Assembly: GCF_025993755.1 (NCBI RefSeq)
Contig: NZ_JAMQHN010000006.1
Coordinates: forward strand, 1-44,425
Source: Thermomonas sp.
GTDB taxonomy: Bacteria > Pseudomonadota > Gammaproteobacteria > Xanthomonadales > Xanthomonadaceae
Direction: 5' to 3'
DNA length: 44,425 nucleotides
Shown here in pieces: positions 15,460 through 23,750 of the stretch; within the stretch, counting starts at the first letter, position 1, and every line of letters starts with the position of its first letter. Below the pieces are notes generated by a model. It did no database searches, was not told the DNA's origin, and worked only from the letters and a program-made list of their open reading frames with translations. The position numbers were made by a program, and so were the translations under genes.

Positions 15460-16454
15460 GCGTGCGGCCTGCCGTCGATCATCGCCAGCGCGTGCGCCAG
15501 CAGCGGCGCGAGGATGTCCATGCACTGGCGCGCCGCGCGCGGGCTGCCCGGCAGCGCGAAGACCAGCATGCCGCCCAGCTGCACGACCTCGGCGCGGCTG
15601 AGCCAGGCCAGCGGCGTGTGTTCGGCGCTGGCGCTGCGCAGCAGTTCGGCCAGGCCCTCCACGGGCCGGTCGGCCACCATCCGCAGCGCTTCCGGCGTGA
15701 CGTCGCGCCGCCCCAGCCCGGTGCCACCGCTGCACAGGCAGATCCGCACCCCTTGCGCAGACAGCTTGCGCAGCCGCTCGGCCAGCGGATCGATCCCGTC
15801 CGGCAGCACCTCAACGTGCGCCAGGTCGGCGCCGAGCCGGTGCAGCCCGTTCACCAGTTCCGGTCCGGAGCGGTCCTCGTACTCGCCGGAACTGGCGCGG
15901 TCGCTTAGGGTGATGACCGCGCAGGGCACGCCGTCGAGCCGCGGCAGCGCCTGCGGGCGGTAGTGGGCGCGTTCCTCATCGCTCATGCCGTCGGGATGGA
16001 TCCACAGCCCCTTCTTGCCGCCTTCCTTGAACAGCAGTCGCGTGCCGGTCATCGCCAGCGCCGGCTCGACCGGCTTGGTCAGGTCGTAGAGCGTGAGCAG
16101 GGCCGCATTGACGCCGGCCAGCGCCTCCATCTCGACGCCGGTACGGGCCTCGGTCGCGCACTCGCAATACACGCGGATGACGTGGCGCTCCGCCATCGGG
16201 AGGCAGCGCACGCGCACCAGTTCCAGCGACAGCGGATGGCACAGCGGCATCAGGTTCGAGGCGGACTTCGCGCCCTGCAGCCCTGCGATTTCCGCCATCA
16301 CCAGCGCATCGCCCTTGGGCAGGCGACGTTCGACGACGACCGGGAACGCATCCGGGCCGGCGATGAATTCGCCCACCGCCACCGCACGCCGGCGGGTGGC
16401 GCGTTTGCTGCGGATGTCGGCCATGTGGAAGGCCGCGCTGTCGGTGTCGGCCAT
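15456..16454 (-). CDS. moaCB: Bifunctional MoaC-MoaB fusion (cPMP synthase / molybdopterin adenylyltransferase-like)
   Basis: This 332-residue protein has two domains. Residues 1-165 are MoaC: KGDALVMAEIAGLQGAK, NLMPLCHPLSLELV and the active-site YDLTKP with the catalytic Asp and Lys. MoaC finishes the step from GTP to cyclic pyranopterin monophosphate that MoaA begins. Residues about 172-330 are MoaB/MogA-like: AVITLSDRASSGEYEDRSG, SGGTGLGRRDVTPEA and FALPGSPRAARQ, expected to adenylylate molybdopterin before MoeA acts. Fused MoaC/MoaB proteins are known in proteobacteria. It sits 4 bp after moaA and overlaps moeA by 4 bp. A second in-frame ATG at codon 11 is a possible alternative start. 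Confidence 0.93.
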   Translation of the reverse strand: MADTDSAAFHMADIRSKRATRRRAVAVGEFIAGPDAFPVVVERRLPKGDALVMAEIAGLQGAKSASNLMPLCHPLSLELVRVRCLPMAERHVIRVYCECATEARTGVEMEALAGVNAALLTLYDLTKPVEPALAMTGTRLLFKEGGKKGLWIHPDGMSDEERAHYRPQALPRLDGVPCAVITLSDRASSGEYEDRSGPELVNGLHRLGADLAHVEVLPDGIDPLAERLRKLSAQGVRICLCSGGTGLGRRDVTPEALRMVADRPVEGLAELLRSASAEHTPLAWLSRAEVVQLGGMLVFALPGSPRAARQCMDILAPLLAHALAMIDGRPHA

Positions 16455-16458
16455 CGCC

Positions 16459-17439
16459 TCAGCCTCCGATCGACGCCAGGTGCGGAGTGATGCCGGAGTT
16501 GCCCTGATGCAGGCCGTGTCCGGCCGCCTTCAGTCCGAGCTGGGTCGCGATCCGCCCCATCAGTGCCTCGTGGTCGTCGTCCGACTGCAGCAGCGGGCGC
16601 AGCGGGATGCCGAACTCGCCGAACAGGCACAGCCGCAGGTCGCCGCGCGCCGTCACCCGCAGGCGGTTGCAGCCGGAGCAGAAATCCTTCGAATACGGCG
16701 CGATGATGCCGATCCGGCCGCGATAGTCCGGGCGGCGGAATTCCAGCGCCGGGCCGGCGTCCGCCGCACGCGGGACCAGCGTCCAGCCGGCGTCGAGCAA
16801 CTGCTGCCGCAGCGTTTCCGCGCGCACGTGATGGCGTTCGAAATAATCCTTGTTGTCGCCGGTGCGCATCAGTTCGATGAAGCGCACCGACACATCGCGC
16901 TCGCGCAGATAGTCCAGCCACTGCGGCAGCGCGTCGTCGTTCAGCCCGCGCAGCAGCACCGCGTTGAGCTTGACCGAATCGAAGCCCAGCCCGAGTGCCA
17001 GTTCCACGCCGTCGATCACGTCCTGGAAGCGATCGTGTCCGGTGATCGCCTGGAAGCGCGCCGCGTCGAGGCTGTCCACGCTGACGTTGAGCGCGGTCAG
17101 GCCGGCCTCTCGCCACTGCCGCGCCTTCTTCAGCAGCAGGCAGCCGTTGGTGGTCAACGCCACCTTGCGCACGCCGGGGGTGCCGGCGGCGATGGCGATG
17201 ATCTCGGGCAGGTCCTTGCGCAGGCTGGGCTCGCCGCCGGTCAGCCGCACCTTGCGCATGCCCAGCCCGGCGAAACCGCGCAGCAGCCGGCGGATCTCGT
17301 CCTGTTCGAGAAAGGTCGGACGACCGTTGGCGCGGTAGCCGTCCGGCAGGCAGTAGCTGCAGCGGAAGTTGCAGGCTTCCGTCAGCGACAGCCGCAGATA
17401 GGGAAAACTCCGGCCGAAGCCGTCGACGAGGGACGCCAT
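16459..17439 (-). CDS. moaA: GTP 3',8-cyclase (radical SAM)
   Basis: This 326-residue radical SAM enzyme catalyses the first step of molybdopterin synthesis. The N-terminal [4Fe-4S] motif CNFRCSYC is at about 24-31, the SAM-binding LTGGEPSLRKDL follows, and the C-terminal cluster motif CSGCNRLRVTARGDLRLCLF is intact. It ends in the Gly-Gly (SIGG) that is essential in MoaA. The ATG at 17439 is selected by a strong AAAGGAG at 17453-17447, 7 bp upstream; a start at 17508 is in frame but lacks this. It heads the moaA-moaCB-moeA-moaD-moaE-hypothetical operon and has its own FNR-type promoter. Confidence 0.96.
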   Translation of the reverse strand: MASLVDGFGRSFPYLRLSLTEACNFRCSYCLPDGYRANGRPTFLEQDEIRRLLRGFAGLGMRKVRLTGGEPSLRKDLPEIIAIAAGTPGVRKVALTTNGCLLLKKARQWREAGLTALNVSVDSLDAARFQAITGHDRFQDVIDGVELALGLGFDSVKLNAVLLRGLNDDALPQWLDYLRERDVSVRFIELMRTGDNKDYFERHHVRAETLRQQLLDAGWTLVPRAADAGPALEFRRPDYRGRIGIIAPYSKDFCSGCNRLRVTARGDLRLCLFGEFGIPLRPLLQSDDDHEALMGRIATQLGLKAAGHGLHQGNSGITPHLASIGG

Positions 17440-17446
17440 GTTGTTG

Positions 17447-17453
17447 CTCCTTT
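17447..17453 (-). promoter_or_regulatory. Strong ribosome-binding site fixing the moaA start
   Basis: AAAGGAG on the minus strand, 7 nt before ATG at 17439. Most genes in this window have weak or no such site, so this one is decisive for the start choice. Confidence 0.75.
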
Positions 17454-17565
17454 CCAAACGCGGGAGGCGGGCCCGTTTCCGAGGCCGACCCAGTGGCGTC
17501 GCCGCCACGGCCCGGGCGCCCTATCCGAAGACGTAGGCGCCGGGGCTCGGAGGTGTTGCCCGTGC

Positions 17566-17571
17566 AGGATA
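17566..17571 (-). promoter_or_regulatory. Probable -10 element of the moaA promoter
   Basis: On the minus strand this reads TATCCT, 31 bp from the centre of the FNR-type box at 17593-17606. Transcription would start near 17559, giving a leader of about 120 nt before moaA. Confidence 0.5.
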
Positions 17572-17592
17572 GGCCCTGATCGGCTTTCGCGT

Positions 17593-17606
17593 TTGACCAC
17601 GATCAA
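17593..17606 (-). promoter_or_regulatory. FNR/Anr-type site between moaA and the divergent small gene
   Basis: The minus strand reads TTGATCGTGGTCAA, one mismatch from the FNR consensus. Relative to the predicted moaA start of transcription its centre is near -41, a class II position. In the plus direction a TAGGGT at 17647-17652 would place the same box near -60, close to a class I position for the gene at 17683. One dimer could therefore serve both genes. Confidence 0.65.
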
Positions 17607-17682
17607 GATTTTCCGCAACCGGGCCACGCCGCTGCCGTCCGCATGCTAGGGTCGCGCCCTGCCCGCCCGCCGGATCGACCCG

Positions 17683-18087
17683 ATGGAACTTGCCAGCTTC
17701 GACGACCTGCTTACCGCCGCCCGCCAGCAACCCGAGCCACAGCGATTGCTCTTCGTATTCGCCCGGGTGGAACTGCCGGAAAACGCGACTGCGGCCCAGC
17801 GCGAACGCTTCGAACGGCGCGAAGGCGGCACCATCAGCCCCTGCCTGTGCGTGGACAAGGCGCCGCACGAGATCGCCGGGTTCGCCGCGCTGAAGGCGGA
17901 ATCGGCCACCACCGGCCAGGAGTGGGACATGGTGTTCGTCGGCAGCCTCGACGGCCGCGGCGGGATCGCCCCCAGCGCCGACGAGGCCGCTCAGCCATTA
18001 CGCTTCATGGTCAACGCAATCAACGACGGCAGAGTCTCGGATTTCGCCGCCTTCGACCGCGAGGGCCAGGTGCTGCGCTTCACCTGA
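17683..18087 (+). CDS. Conserved small cytoplasmic protein divergent from moaA, function unknown
   Basis: This 134-residue soluble protein begins MELASFDDLLTAARQQPEPQ and contains RLLFVFARVELPEN, an SPCLCVDKAP cysteine pair, EWDMVFVGSLDGRGG and AFDREGQVLRF. I recognise the family from proteobacterial genomes, where it is often annotated as a ribonucleotide reductase alpha-subunit relative. Nothing in the sequence supports that enzymatic label: it is far too short and has no catalytic or ATP-cone motif. It is divergent from moaA and shares the FNR-type box, which suggests a link to anaerobic or molybdenum metabolism. Confidence that it is a gene is high; function is unassigned. Confidence 0.8.
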   Translation: MELASFDDLLTAARQQPEPQRLLFVFARVELPENATAAQRERFERREGGTISPCLCVDKAPHEIAGFAALKAESATTGQEWDMVFVGSLDGRGGIAPSADEAAQPLRFMVNAINDGRVSDFAAFDREGQVLRFT

Positions 18088-18137
18088 CGCGGCTCCCGGG
18101 CCGGCGCCGGGTACCGCCGCTGTGCGACACTTTCCCC

Positions 18138-18932
18138 ATGCTCGCCAACGTCCTCGCCGCCGTTCTCTACGCCATCGCGACGCTGCTGCTGGTGCGCGAT
18201 GCCCGCGCGTCGGGCGAGTCCCGCGGCCGCACCTGGCTGTGGGCGGCGATTCCGGCGGTTCTGCTGCACGCCTTCGCCCACTGGCAAGGCTGGTACCAGA
18301 CCGGTTCCACCGACCTGCATTTCTTCGCCGCGCTGTCGCTGGTGGGCCTGGGCATGGCCGCGCTCACGGTGCTGGGCGCCGCCGGAGGGTCGGCGCGGGC
18401 GCTGGGCGTGGTGGTGTTTCCGCTGGCCGCCGTGCTGTTGCTGGCCTACGGCCTGTACGGCCACACGGTCCGGCCCGAAGCGCTGGGCTGGCAGCTGCTG
18501 CTGCACGCCTGGCTGGCCCTGCTCGGCTACGCCACGCTGTCGCTGGCCGCGGTGCTGGCGATGTTCCTGTGGGCGCAGGAGCGCGCGCTGCGCCGGCGTG
18601 AATTCAGCCTCTGGCTGCGCGCCCTGCCGCCGCTGACCGAACTGGAAACCCTGCTGTTCCGCACCATCGGCGCCGGCTTCGTCCTGCTCACGGCGACCTT
18701 GCTGACCGGCACCGTGTTCGTCGAAAACCTGTTCGCCCAGCACATCGTCCACCACACCATCCTGAGCATCCTGTCGTGGCTGGCGTTCGGCGCCCTGCTG
18801 CTGGGCCGCTGGCGGCGCGGCTGGCGCGGCACGATCGCCGTGCGCTGGACCCTGACCGCGATGGCGCTGCTGGTGCTGGCCTTTTTCGGCAGCAAATTCG
18901 TGCTGGAACTGGTGCTGCGCCACGGGGTCTGA
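18138..18932 (+). CDS. ypjD: CcsA/YpjD-family cytochrome c assembly-like membrane protein
   Basis: This 264-residue protein has about eight transmembrane helices and ends with a WWD-family-like helix set (LLHAWLALLGYATLSLAAVLAMFLW, then VFVENLFAQHIVHHTILSILSWLAF). It belongs to the cytochrome c assembly (CcsA/HemX/YpjD) superfamily. Histidines in HAFAHWQGW, LLHAW and AQHIVHHTI could be heme ligands. In many gammaproteobacteria this gene lies next to ffh; here it does not. A role in heme handling is family-level knowledge, and the exact function of YpjD is unsettled. The ATG at 18138 is chosen over an upstream frame extension that overlaps the preceding gene. Confidence 0.85.
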   Translation: MLANVLAAVLYAIATLLLVRDARASGESRGRTWLWAAIPAVLLHAFAHWQGWYQTGSTDLHFFAALSLVGLGMAALTVLGAAGGSARALGVVVFPLAAVLLLAYGLYGHTVRPEALGWQLLLHAWLALLGYATLSLAAVLAMFLWAQERALRRREFSLWLRALPPLTELETLLFRTIGAGFVLLTATLLTGTVFVENLFAQHIVHHTILSILSWLAFGALLLGRWRRGWRGTIAVRWTLTAMALLVLAFFGSKFVLELVLRHGV

Positions 18933-18966
18933 CCCGACCGATATCCTTGTCACGGCATTTTTTGCC

Positions 18967-18994
18967 TTGACAACTATTGCATGGGCTATAGAAT
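18967..18994 (+). promoter_or_regulatory. Sigma70-type promoter of the marR-efflux operon, with possible operator
   Basis: A perfect -35 TTGACA (18967-18972), 16-bp spacer and -10 TAGAAT (18989-18994) precede the regulator gene at 19003. This is the best consensus promoter in the window. Within it, GCAT (18979-18982) and ATGC (18993-18996) form short inverted arms 10 bp apart, overlapping the -10. This is where a MarR-type autorepressor would be expected to sit. The operator is inference. Confidence 0.65.
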
Positions 18995-19002
18995 GCCGGC
19001 CC

Positions 19003-19473
19003 ATGTCCACGCCTTCCTCCTCCACTGCCGCCAGGACGGCTACCAGCAGTTCCGCGCTTGGCCTGCTGTTCCGCCAGGTCCGCGATGCCATGTGGCAGCG
19101 GATGGAGCGCGAGCTCGCGGCCTCCGGCCATTCGCTGAACTTCAGCCAGTTCATCACCATCAAGTCGCTGGCCACCAACGGTGTCGCCGGCGCCACCGAC
19201 CTCGCGCGATTGGCCAACCTCAACCCCGGCGCGATGACGCGCCTGCTCGACAAGCTCGAGGCGCGCGGCCTGCTGGCGCGCAGCGCCGACCCGAACGATC
19301 GCCGCGCCCTCAACATCCAGCTGACCGAAGCCGGCGAATCCATCTGGAGCGACATCGAACAATGCGGCCAACGCGTGCGCGAACGGGCGCTGCGCGGCAT
19401 GGACGAAGCCACCCGCATCCAGATGACCCGGCTGCTCGAACAGGTCCGGGACAACCTCACCAGCGAAGACTGA
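19003..19473 (+). CDS. MarR-family transcriptional regulator of the efflux operon
   Basis: This 156-residue winged-helix protein has the MarR DNA-binding region SLATNGVAGATDLARLANLNPGAMTRLLDKLEARGLLAR and the wing segment SADPNDRRALNIQLTEAGE. The start at 19003 is preferred over one at 18967, which would lie inside the promoter -35. The outer-membrane factor gene begins 3 bp after its stop. By analogy with EmrR/FarR-type systems it likely represses its own operon until a pump substrate binds. The ligand is unknown. Confidence 0.9.
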   Translation: MSTPSSSTAARTATSSSALGLLFRQVRDAMWQRMERELAASGHSLNFSQFITIKSLATNGVAGATDLARLANLNPGAMTRLLDKLEARGLLARSADPNDRRALNIQLTEAGESIWSDIEQCGQRVRERALRGMDEATRIQMTRLLEQVRDNLTSED

Positions 19474-19476
19474 ACC

Positions 19477-20913
19477 ATGCGTCGATCCCTGTTCCTGCTC
19501 ACGTGCGGGGCCGCGTTGCTGTCCGGCTGCACGTCGATGGGCCCGCTGACCTTCGCGCAGACACCGCGCGACCCGGCCACGCTGTCTGCCAGCCGCACCC
19601 TCGGCAACGTCGCCCTGTCGCCCGCGGCCTGGCCCGATGAACGCTGGTGGAGCACCTTCGGCGATCCGCAACTGGATGCATTGATCGACGAGGCACTGGA
19701 AAATTCGCCGACGCTGGCCATGGCCGACGCGCGCGCGCGCAAGGCCCAGGCGCAAGCCGGCGTGGCCGATGCCGCGCGGCTGCCGTCGGTGGGCGCCAGC
19801 GCCCAGATCAACGGCATCCAGCTGCCCGAAGGACTGGCCGGGCCGAAAGTCGGCGGCAAGCTCAACGTCGCCGACGTGCTGATGCTGAGCCTGAAATTCA
19901 GCCCGGACCTGTGGGGCCAGTCGCGCAACCGCTGGGAAGCGGCGGTGGACAACGCCCACGCCGCCGAAATCGACGCCCGTGCGGCACGGGTGACGCTGGC
20001 CGCCAATATTGCCCGCACCTACATCGCACTGTCGCAAGCCTTCGACCTGCAGGACACCGCGCAGGCCGAGCTCGCCCGCAGCGCCAGCGCGCTGCATCTG
20101 TCCGAACAGCGCAGGCAGGCCGGGATCGACAACGGCATCACGGTGGATTCCAGGCGCAGCGCCGCTGCCGCCGCGCAGCAACAGGCGCAGCTGGCCGGCC
20201 AGCGCATCGACGCCCTGCGCACCGCGCTGGCCACCCTGATCGGCGCCGATCCGGATCGCGGTCTTTCGATCACCCGTCCGCAGCTGGCGCAGCCTCGGCT
20301 CGCCATTCCTTCCGAACTGTCCAGCGACCTGCTGGCGCGTCGCGCCGACGTCGTTTCCGCGCGCTGGCGGGTGGAAGCCACGCAGCGCGGCATCGACGCA
20401 AGCAAGGCGGCCTTCTATCCCAGCCTCAACCTCAGCGCGATCGTCGGGCTGGTGTCCGGCGGCCTGTCCGACCTGTTCAACAGCAAGGCCCTGCTGCTCA
20501 ACGGCGGGCCGGCGCTGAGCCTGCCGATCTTCGAAGGCGGCCTGTTGCGCAGCCAGCTGCGCGGCAGCGAAGCCGATCGCGATCTTGCGGTCGCCACCTA
20601 CAACCAGACCCTGCTCAACGCCATCCGCGAAGTCGCCGACGCGGTGCAGGCGGCGCGCGCTCTGGACGACCAGATCGCCAGCGCCACCGAGGCGCGCACC
20701 GCCGCCGCCAGCGCTCATGCGCAGGTCCAGCAGCGCTACCGCGCCGGGCTGGCCACCCGGCTCGACGTGCTGTCCGCCGAACAGCCGGTGCTCCAGCTCG
20801 ACCAGCTTCTGTCCAGCCTGCGCGCGCAGCGGCGCACCGCCAGCGTGGACCTCGACCAGGCGCTCGGCGGCGGGATCGCACCGTCCGCCCCCGACCCGAC
20901 CGCTTCCAAGTAA
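19477..20913 (+). CDS. Outer-membrane efflux lipoprotein, NodT/OprM family
   Basis: This 478-residue protein has a lipoprotein signal peptide ending in the lipobox LSGC (cysteine at about 20). The two-fold repeated TolC-type helical-hairpin domains follow, with the typical AAWPDERWWSTFGDPQLDALIDEALENSPT beginning. It is the trimeric channel through the outer membrane for the EmrAB-like pump encoded next. The order regulator-channel-adaptor-pump, with 3-10 bp gaps, indicates a dedicated tripartite system. Confidence 0.93.
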   Translation: MRRSLFLLTCGAALLSGCTSMGPLTFAQTPRDPATLSASRTLGNVALSPAAWPDERWWSTFGDPQLDALIDEALENSPTLAMADARARKAQAQAGVADAARLPSVGASAQINGIQLPEGLAGPKVGGKLNVADVLMLSLKFSPDLWGQSRNRWEAAVDNAHAAEIDARAARVTLAANIARTYIALSQAFDLQDTAQAELARSASALHLSEQRRQAGIDNGITVDSRRSAAAAAQQQAQLAGQRIDALRTALATLIGADPDRGLSITRPQLAQPRLAIPSELSSDLLARRADVVSARWRVEATQRGIDASKAAFYPSLNLSAIVGLVSGGLSDLFNSKALLLNGGPALSLPIFEGGLLRSQLRGSEADRDLAVATYNQTLLNAIREVADAVQAARALDDQIASATEARTAAASAHAQVQQRYRAGLATRLDVLSAEQPVLQLDQLLSSLRAQRRTASVDLDQALGGGIAPSAPDPTASK

Positions 20914-20919
20914 ACCGCC

Positions 20920-22140
20920 ATGACCACCGAAACCACCCCGAACACCTCCACCGGCAGCGGCCCCACCCTGCCGGCCTCGCAAACCGCGCTGCGGCCGGGC
21001 AACGGCAAGCGCAAGCGCGCACTCACGATCCTCGCCATCGTCCTGCTGGTGGCCGGTATCGCCTGGCTGGCGTACTACCTCCTGATCGCCCGCTGGGAGC
21101 AGGACACCGACGACGCCTACGTGCAGGGCAACATCGTCAGCATCACCCCGCAGACGCTGGGCACGGTGGTGGCGATCAACGCCGACGACGGCATGCGGGT
21201 GCGCGCCGGCCAGGTGCTGGTGCAGCTCGACCCGAACGACGCCAAGGTCGCGCTGGAGCGCGCCGAAGCCAACCTTGCCGGCACCGTGCGCCAGGTGCGC
21301 GGGCTGTACAGCAGCGTGGAAAGCGCGCAGGCCGACATCGCCGCGCGCCAGGTGGCGCTCAGGCAGGCGCAGGACGACGTGGCGCGGCGCAGCGGCCTGG
21401 TCGCCAGCGGCGCGGTGTCGGCCGAGGAACTGGCGCACGCGCGCGCCGGCCTGGACGCTGCCCGCGCGGCGCTCACTGCTTCGCAGGGTCAACTGTCGCG
21501 CAGCCGCGCTCTCGTCGACGCCACCACCGTCGCCAGCCAGCCGCAGGTGCAGGCCGCCGCCGCCCAGCTGCGCGAGGCCTATCTGGCCGTGCAGCGCGCC
21601 GCGATCGTCGCCCCGGTCGATGGCTACGTGGCCCGTCGCAGCGTCCAGCTCGGCCAGCGGGTCGCTCCGGGCGCTCCGCTGATGGCGGTGATCCCGCTGG
21701 ACGAGGTCTGGGTCGACGCCAATTTCAAGGAAACCCAGCTGCACAACCTTCGCCTCGGCCAGCCGGTCAGCCTGACCGCCGACATGTACGGCGGCAACGT
21801 CACCTACAACGGCAGGCTGGCCAGTCTCGGCATGGGCACCGGCAGCGCCTTCGCCCTGCTGCCGCCGCAGAACGCCAGCGGCAACTGGATCAAGATCGTC
21901 CAGCGCATCCCGGTGCGGATCGCGATCGACCGCAAGCAGCTTGCCGACCATCCGCTGCGGCTGGGCATGAGCATGGCGGTGACGGTCGACGTCCACGACC
22001 AGAGCGGCCCGGTCCTGCCGGCCACGCCGGCCGACAAGCCGGTGCTGCGCACCGACGCCTACGCGCGCCAGCTGCACGAGGCGGACGCGCGGATCGAATC
22101 GATCATCGAAAGCAATCTGCCCGGCAACCCTCGGGGCTGA
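20920..22140 (+). CDS. emrA: Membrane fusion (adaptor) protein, HlyD/EmrA family
   Basis: The 406-residue protein has a cytoplasmic N-terminus and one transmembrane helix (about 30-50). Then comes the EmrA-type start WEQDTDDAYVQGNIVSITPQ, an alpha-helical coiled-coil hairpin (about 105-215), and the lipoyl/beta-barrel half with APVDGYVARRSVQLGQRVAPG. It bridges the EmrB-like pump and the outer-membrane channel across the periplasm. It lies 6 bp after the channel gene and 10 bp before the pump gene. Confidence 0.94.
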   Translation: MTTETTPNTSTGSGPTLPASQTALRPGNGKRKRALTILAIVLLVAGIAWLAYYLLIARWEQDTDDAYVQGNIVSITPQTLGTVVAINADDGMRVRAGQVLVQLDPNDAKVALERAEANLAGTVRQVRGLYSSVESAQADIAARQVALRQAQDDVARRSGLVASGAVSAEELAHARAGLDAARAALTASQGQLSRSRALVDATTVASQPQVQAAAAQLREAYLAVQRAAIVAPVDGYVARRSVQLGQRVAPGAPLMAVIPLDEVWVDANFKETQLHNLRLGQPVSLTADMYGGNVTYNGRLASLGMGTGSAFALLPPQNASGNWIKIVQRIPVRIAIDRKQLADHPLRLGMSMAVTVDVHDQSGPVLPATPADKPVLRTDAYARQLHEADARIESIIESNLPGNPRG

Positions 22141-22150
22141 GCCGCGCCAC

Positions 22151-23746
22151 ATGAGCAGCATCGCCGATCAGGAAGGCGCGTCCGGCATCCCGCCCGGGCA
22201 GGAAGCCTCCAAGCCGACACTGGCCGATTTCCGGCCGCCGAACGTCGCCCTCACCACGCTCGGTCTGGCGCTGGCGAGCTTCATGCAGGTGCTGGACACC
22301 ACCATCGCCAACGTCTCGCTGGCGACCATTTCCGGCAATCTCGGCGGCAGCGCCAACCAGGCCACCTGGGTCATCACCTCATTCGCGGTCAGCACCGCGA
22401 TCGCACTGCCGCTGACCGGCTGGCTGGCGCGCCACTACGGCGAGCGCAAGCTGTTCATGTGGTCCACGTTGGGCTTCGTCTGCGCCTCGTTCCTGTGCGG
22501 CATGGCCCACACCATGGGCCTGCTGGTCGTGGCGCGCGCATTGCAGGGCCTGTTGGCCGGACCGATGTATCCGGTGACCCAGGCCCTGCTGCTGTCGATC
22601 TATCCGCCGGCCAAGCGCGGCCACGCCATCGCCCTGCTGGCGATGGTGACGGTGGTCGCGCCCATCGCCGGGCCGATCCTCGGCGGCTGGATCACCGACA
22701 ACTACAGCTGGGAATGGATCTTCTTCATCAACATCCCGATCGGCATCTTCGCCAGCACCGTGGTCGGCAGCCAGCTCAAGGGCCGGCCGGAGAAGCTGGA
22801 AAAGCCGAAGATGGATTACGTCGGGCTGATGTCGCTGGTGTTCGGCGTCGGCGCGCTGCAGATCCTGCTCGACCTCGGCAACGACGAGGACTGGTTCGCC
22901 TCGCCGCTGATCGTCGCTCTCGCCATCGTCGCGGCGATAGGGCTTGCGGTGTTCGTGATCTGGGAACTGACCGACGACGACCCGATCGTCGACCTGCGCC
23001 TGTTCCGCCACCGCAACTTCGCCACCGGCACCCTGGCCATGGTGCTGGCCTACGGCGCCTTCTTCAGCGTCGGCATCCTGGTGCCGCTGTGGCTTCAGTA
23101 CGACCTGGGCTACACCGCGATCTGGGCCGGATTCGCCACCGCGCCGATCGGCCTGCTGCCGATCGTGCTTACGCCCTTCATCGGCAAATACGCCAACCGC
23201 TTCGACCTGCGCATCCTGGCGAGCTTCGCTTTCGTCGCCATGTCGCTGACCAGCTTCATGCGCTCGGCATTCAACCTCGACGTCGATTTCTCCCACGTCG
23301 CCTGGGTGCAATTCTTCCAGGGCATTGGCGTTGCGCTGTTCTTCATGCCGGTGCTGCAGATCCTGCTGTCCGACCTGGAATTGCACGAAATCTCGGCGGG
23401 CTCCGGCCTGATGACCTTCCTGCGCACGCTTGGCGGCAGCTTCTCCGCCTCGCTGACCACCTACGCCTGGACCTCGCGCGGCGCCTTCCACCACGCGCAG
23501 ATGACCGAACATGTCTCCCGGCTCGATCCGGCCGCCCTGCAGCAGGTGGCGGCCTACGGCGGCGGCGATCTCCAGCACGGCGCCGCGGTGGTCGAGATGA
23601 TGATTTCCAATCAGGCCGCGCAGATCAGCTTCAACGAGATCTTCCACCTGCTCGGCATTCTGTTCCTCGCCGTGATCGCCTTCGTCTGGCTGGCCAGGCC
23701 ACCGTTCGGCGCCAAGGGCGGCGGCCCGGCCGGCGGCGGACATTGA
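22151..23746 (+). CDS. emrB: DHA2-family (14-helix) MFS multidrug efflux pump, EmrB-like
   Basis: This 531-residue inner-membrane pump of the major facilitator superfamily has about 14 helices. Family signatures are LDTTIANVSLATI (motif D1, with the membrane-embedded aspartate), TGWLARHYGERK (motif A) and VVAPIAGPILGGWITDNYSWEWIFFINIPIG (motif C and following). It is expected to export hydrophobic drugs or fatty acids by proton antiport together with the adjacent adaptor and outer-membrane channel. The true substrate cannot be read from sequence. A palindromic element follows 4 bp after the stop. Confidence 0.95.
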   Translation: MSSIADQEGASGIPPGQEASKPTLADFRPPNVALTTLGLALASFMQVLDTTIANVSLATISGNLGGSANQATWVITSFAVSTAIALPLTGWLARHYGERKLFMWSTLGFVCASFLCGMAHTMGLLVVARALQGLLAGPMYPVTQALLLSIYPPAKRGHAIALLAMVTVVAPIAGPILGGWITDNYSWEWIFFINIPIGIFASTVVGSQLKGRPEKLEKPKMDYVGLMSLVFGVGALQILLDLGNDEDWFASPLIVALAIVAAIGLAVFVIWELTDDDPIVDLRLFRHRNFATGTLAMVLAYGAFFSVGILVPLWLQYDLGYTAIWAGFATAPIGLLPIVLTPFIGKYANRFDLRILASFAFVAMSLTSFMRSAFNLDVDFSHVAWVQFFQGIGVALFFMPVLQILLSDLELHEISAGSGLMTFLRTLGGSFSASLTTYAWTSRGAFHHAQMTEHVSRLDPAALQQVAAYGGGDLQHGAAVVEMMISNQAAQISFNEIFHLLGILFLAVIAFVWLARPPFGAKGGGPAGGGH

Positions 23747-23750
23747 GGCA

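Noticed and set aside
17683-18087. Ribonucleotide reductase alpha subunit
   Set aside because: 134 residues with no catalytic cysteines, barrel or ATP-cone; the label seems to be a propagated annotation.
18688-22161. An open frame of 1157 codons on the minus strand under the efflux operon
   Set aside because: Shadow of the marR, outer-membrane channel and emrA genes. The translation is repetitive and has no domain.
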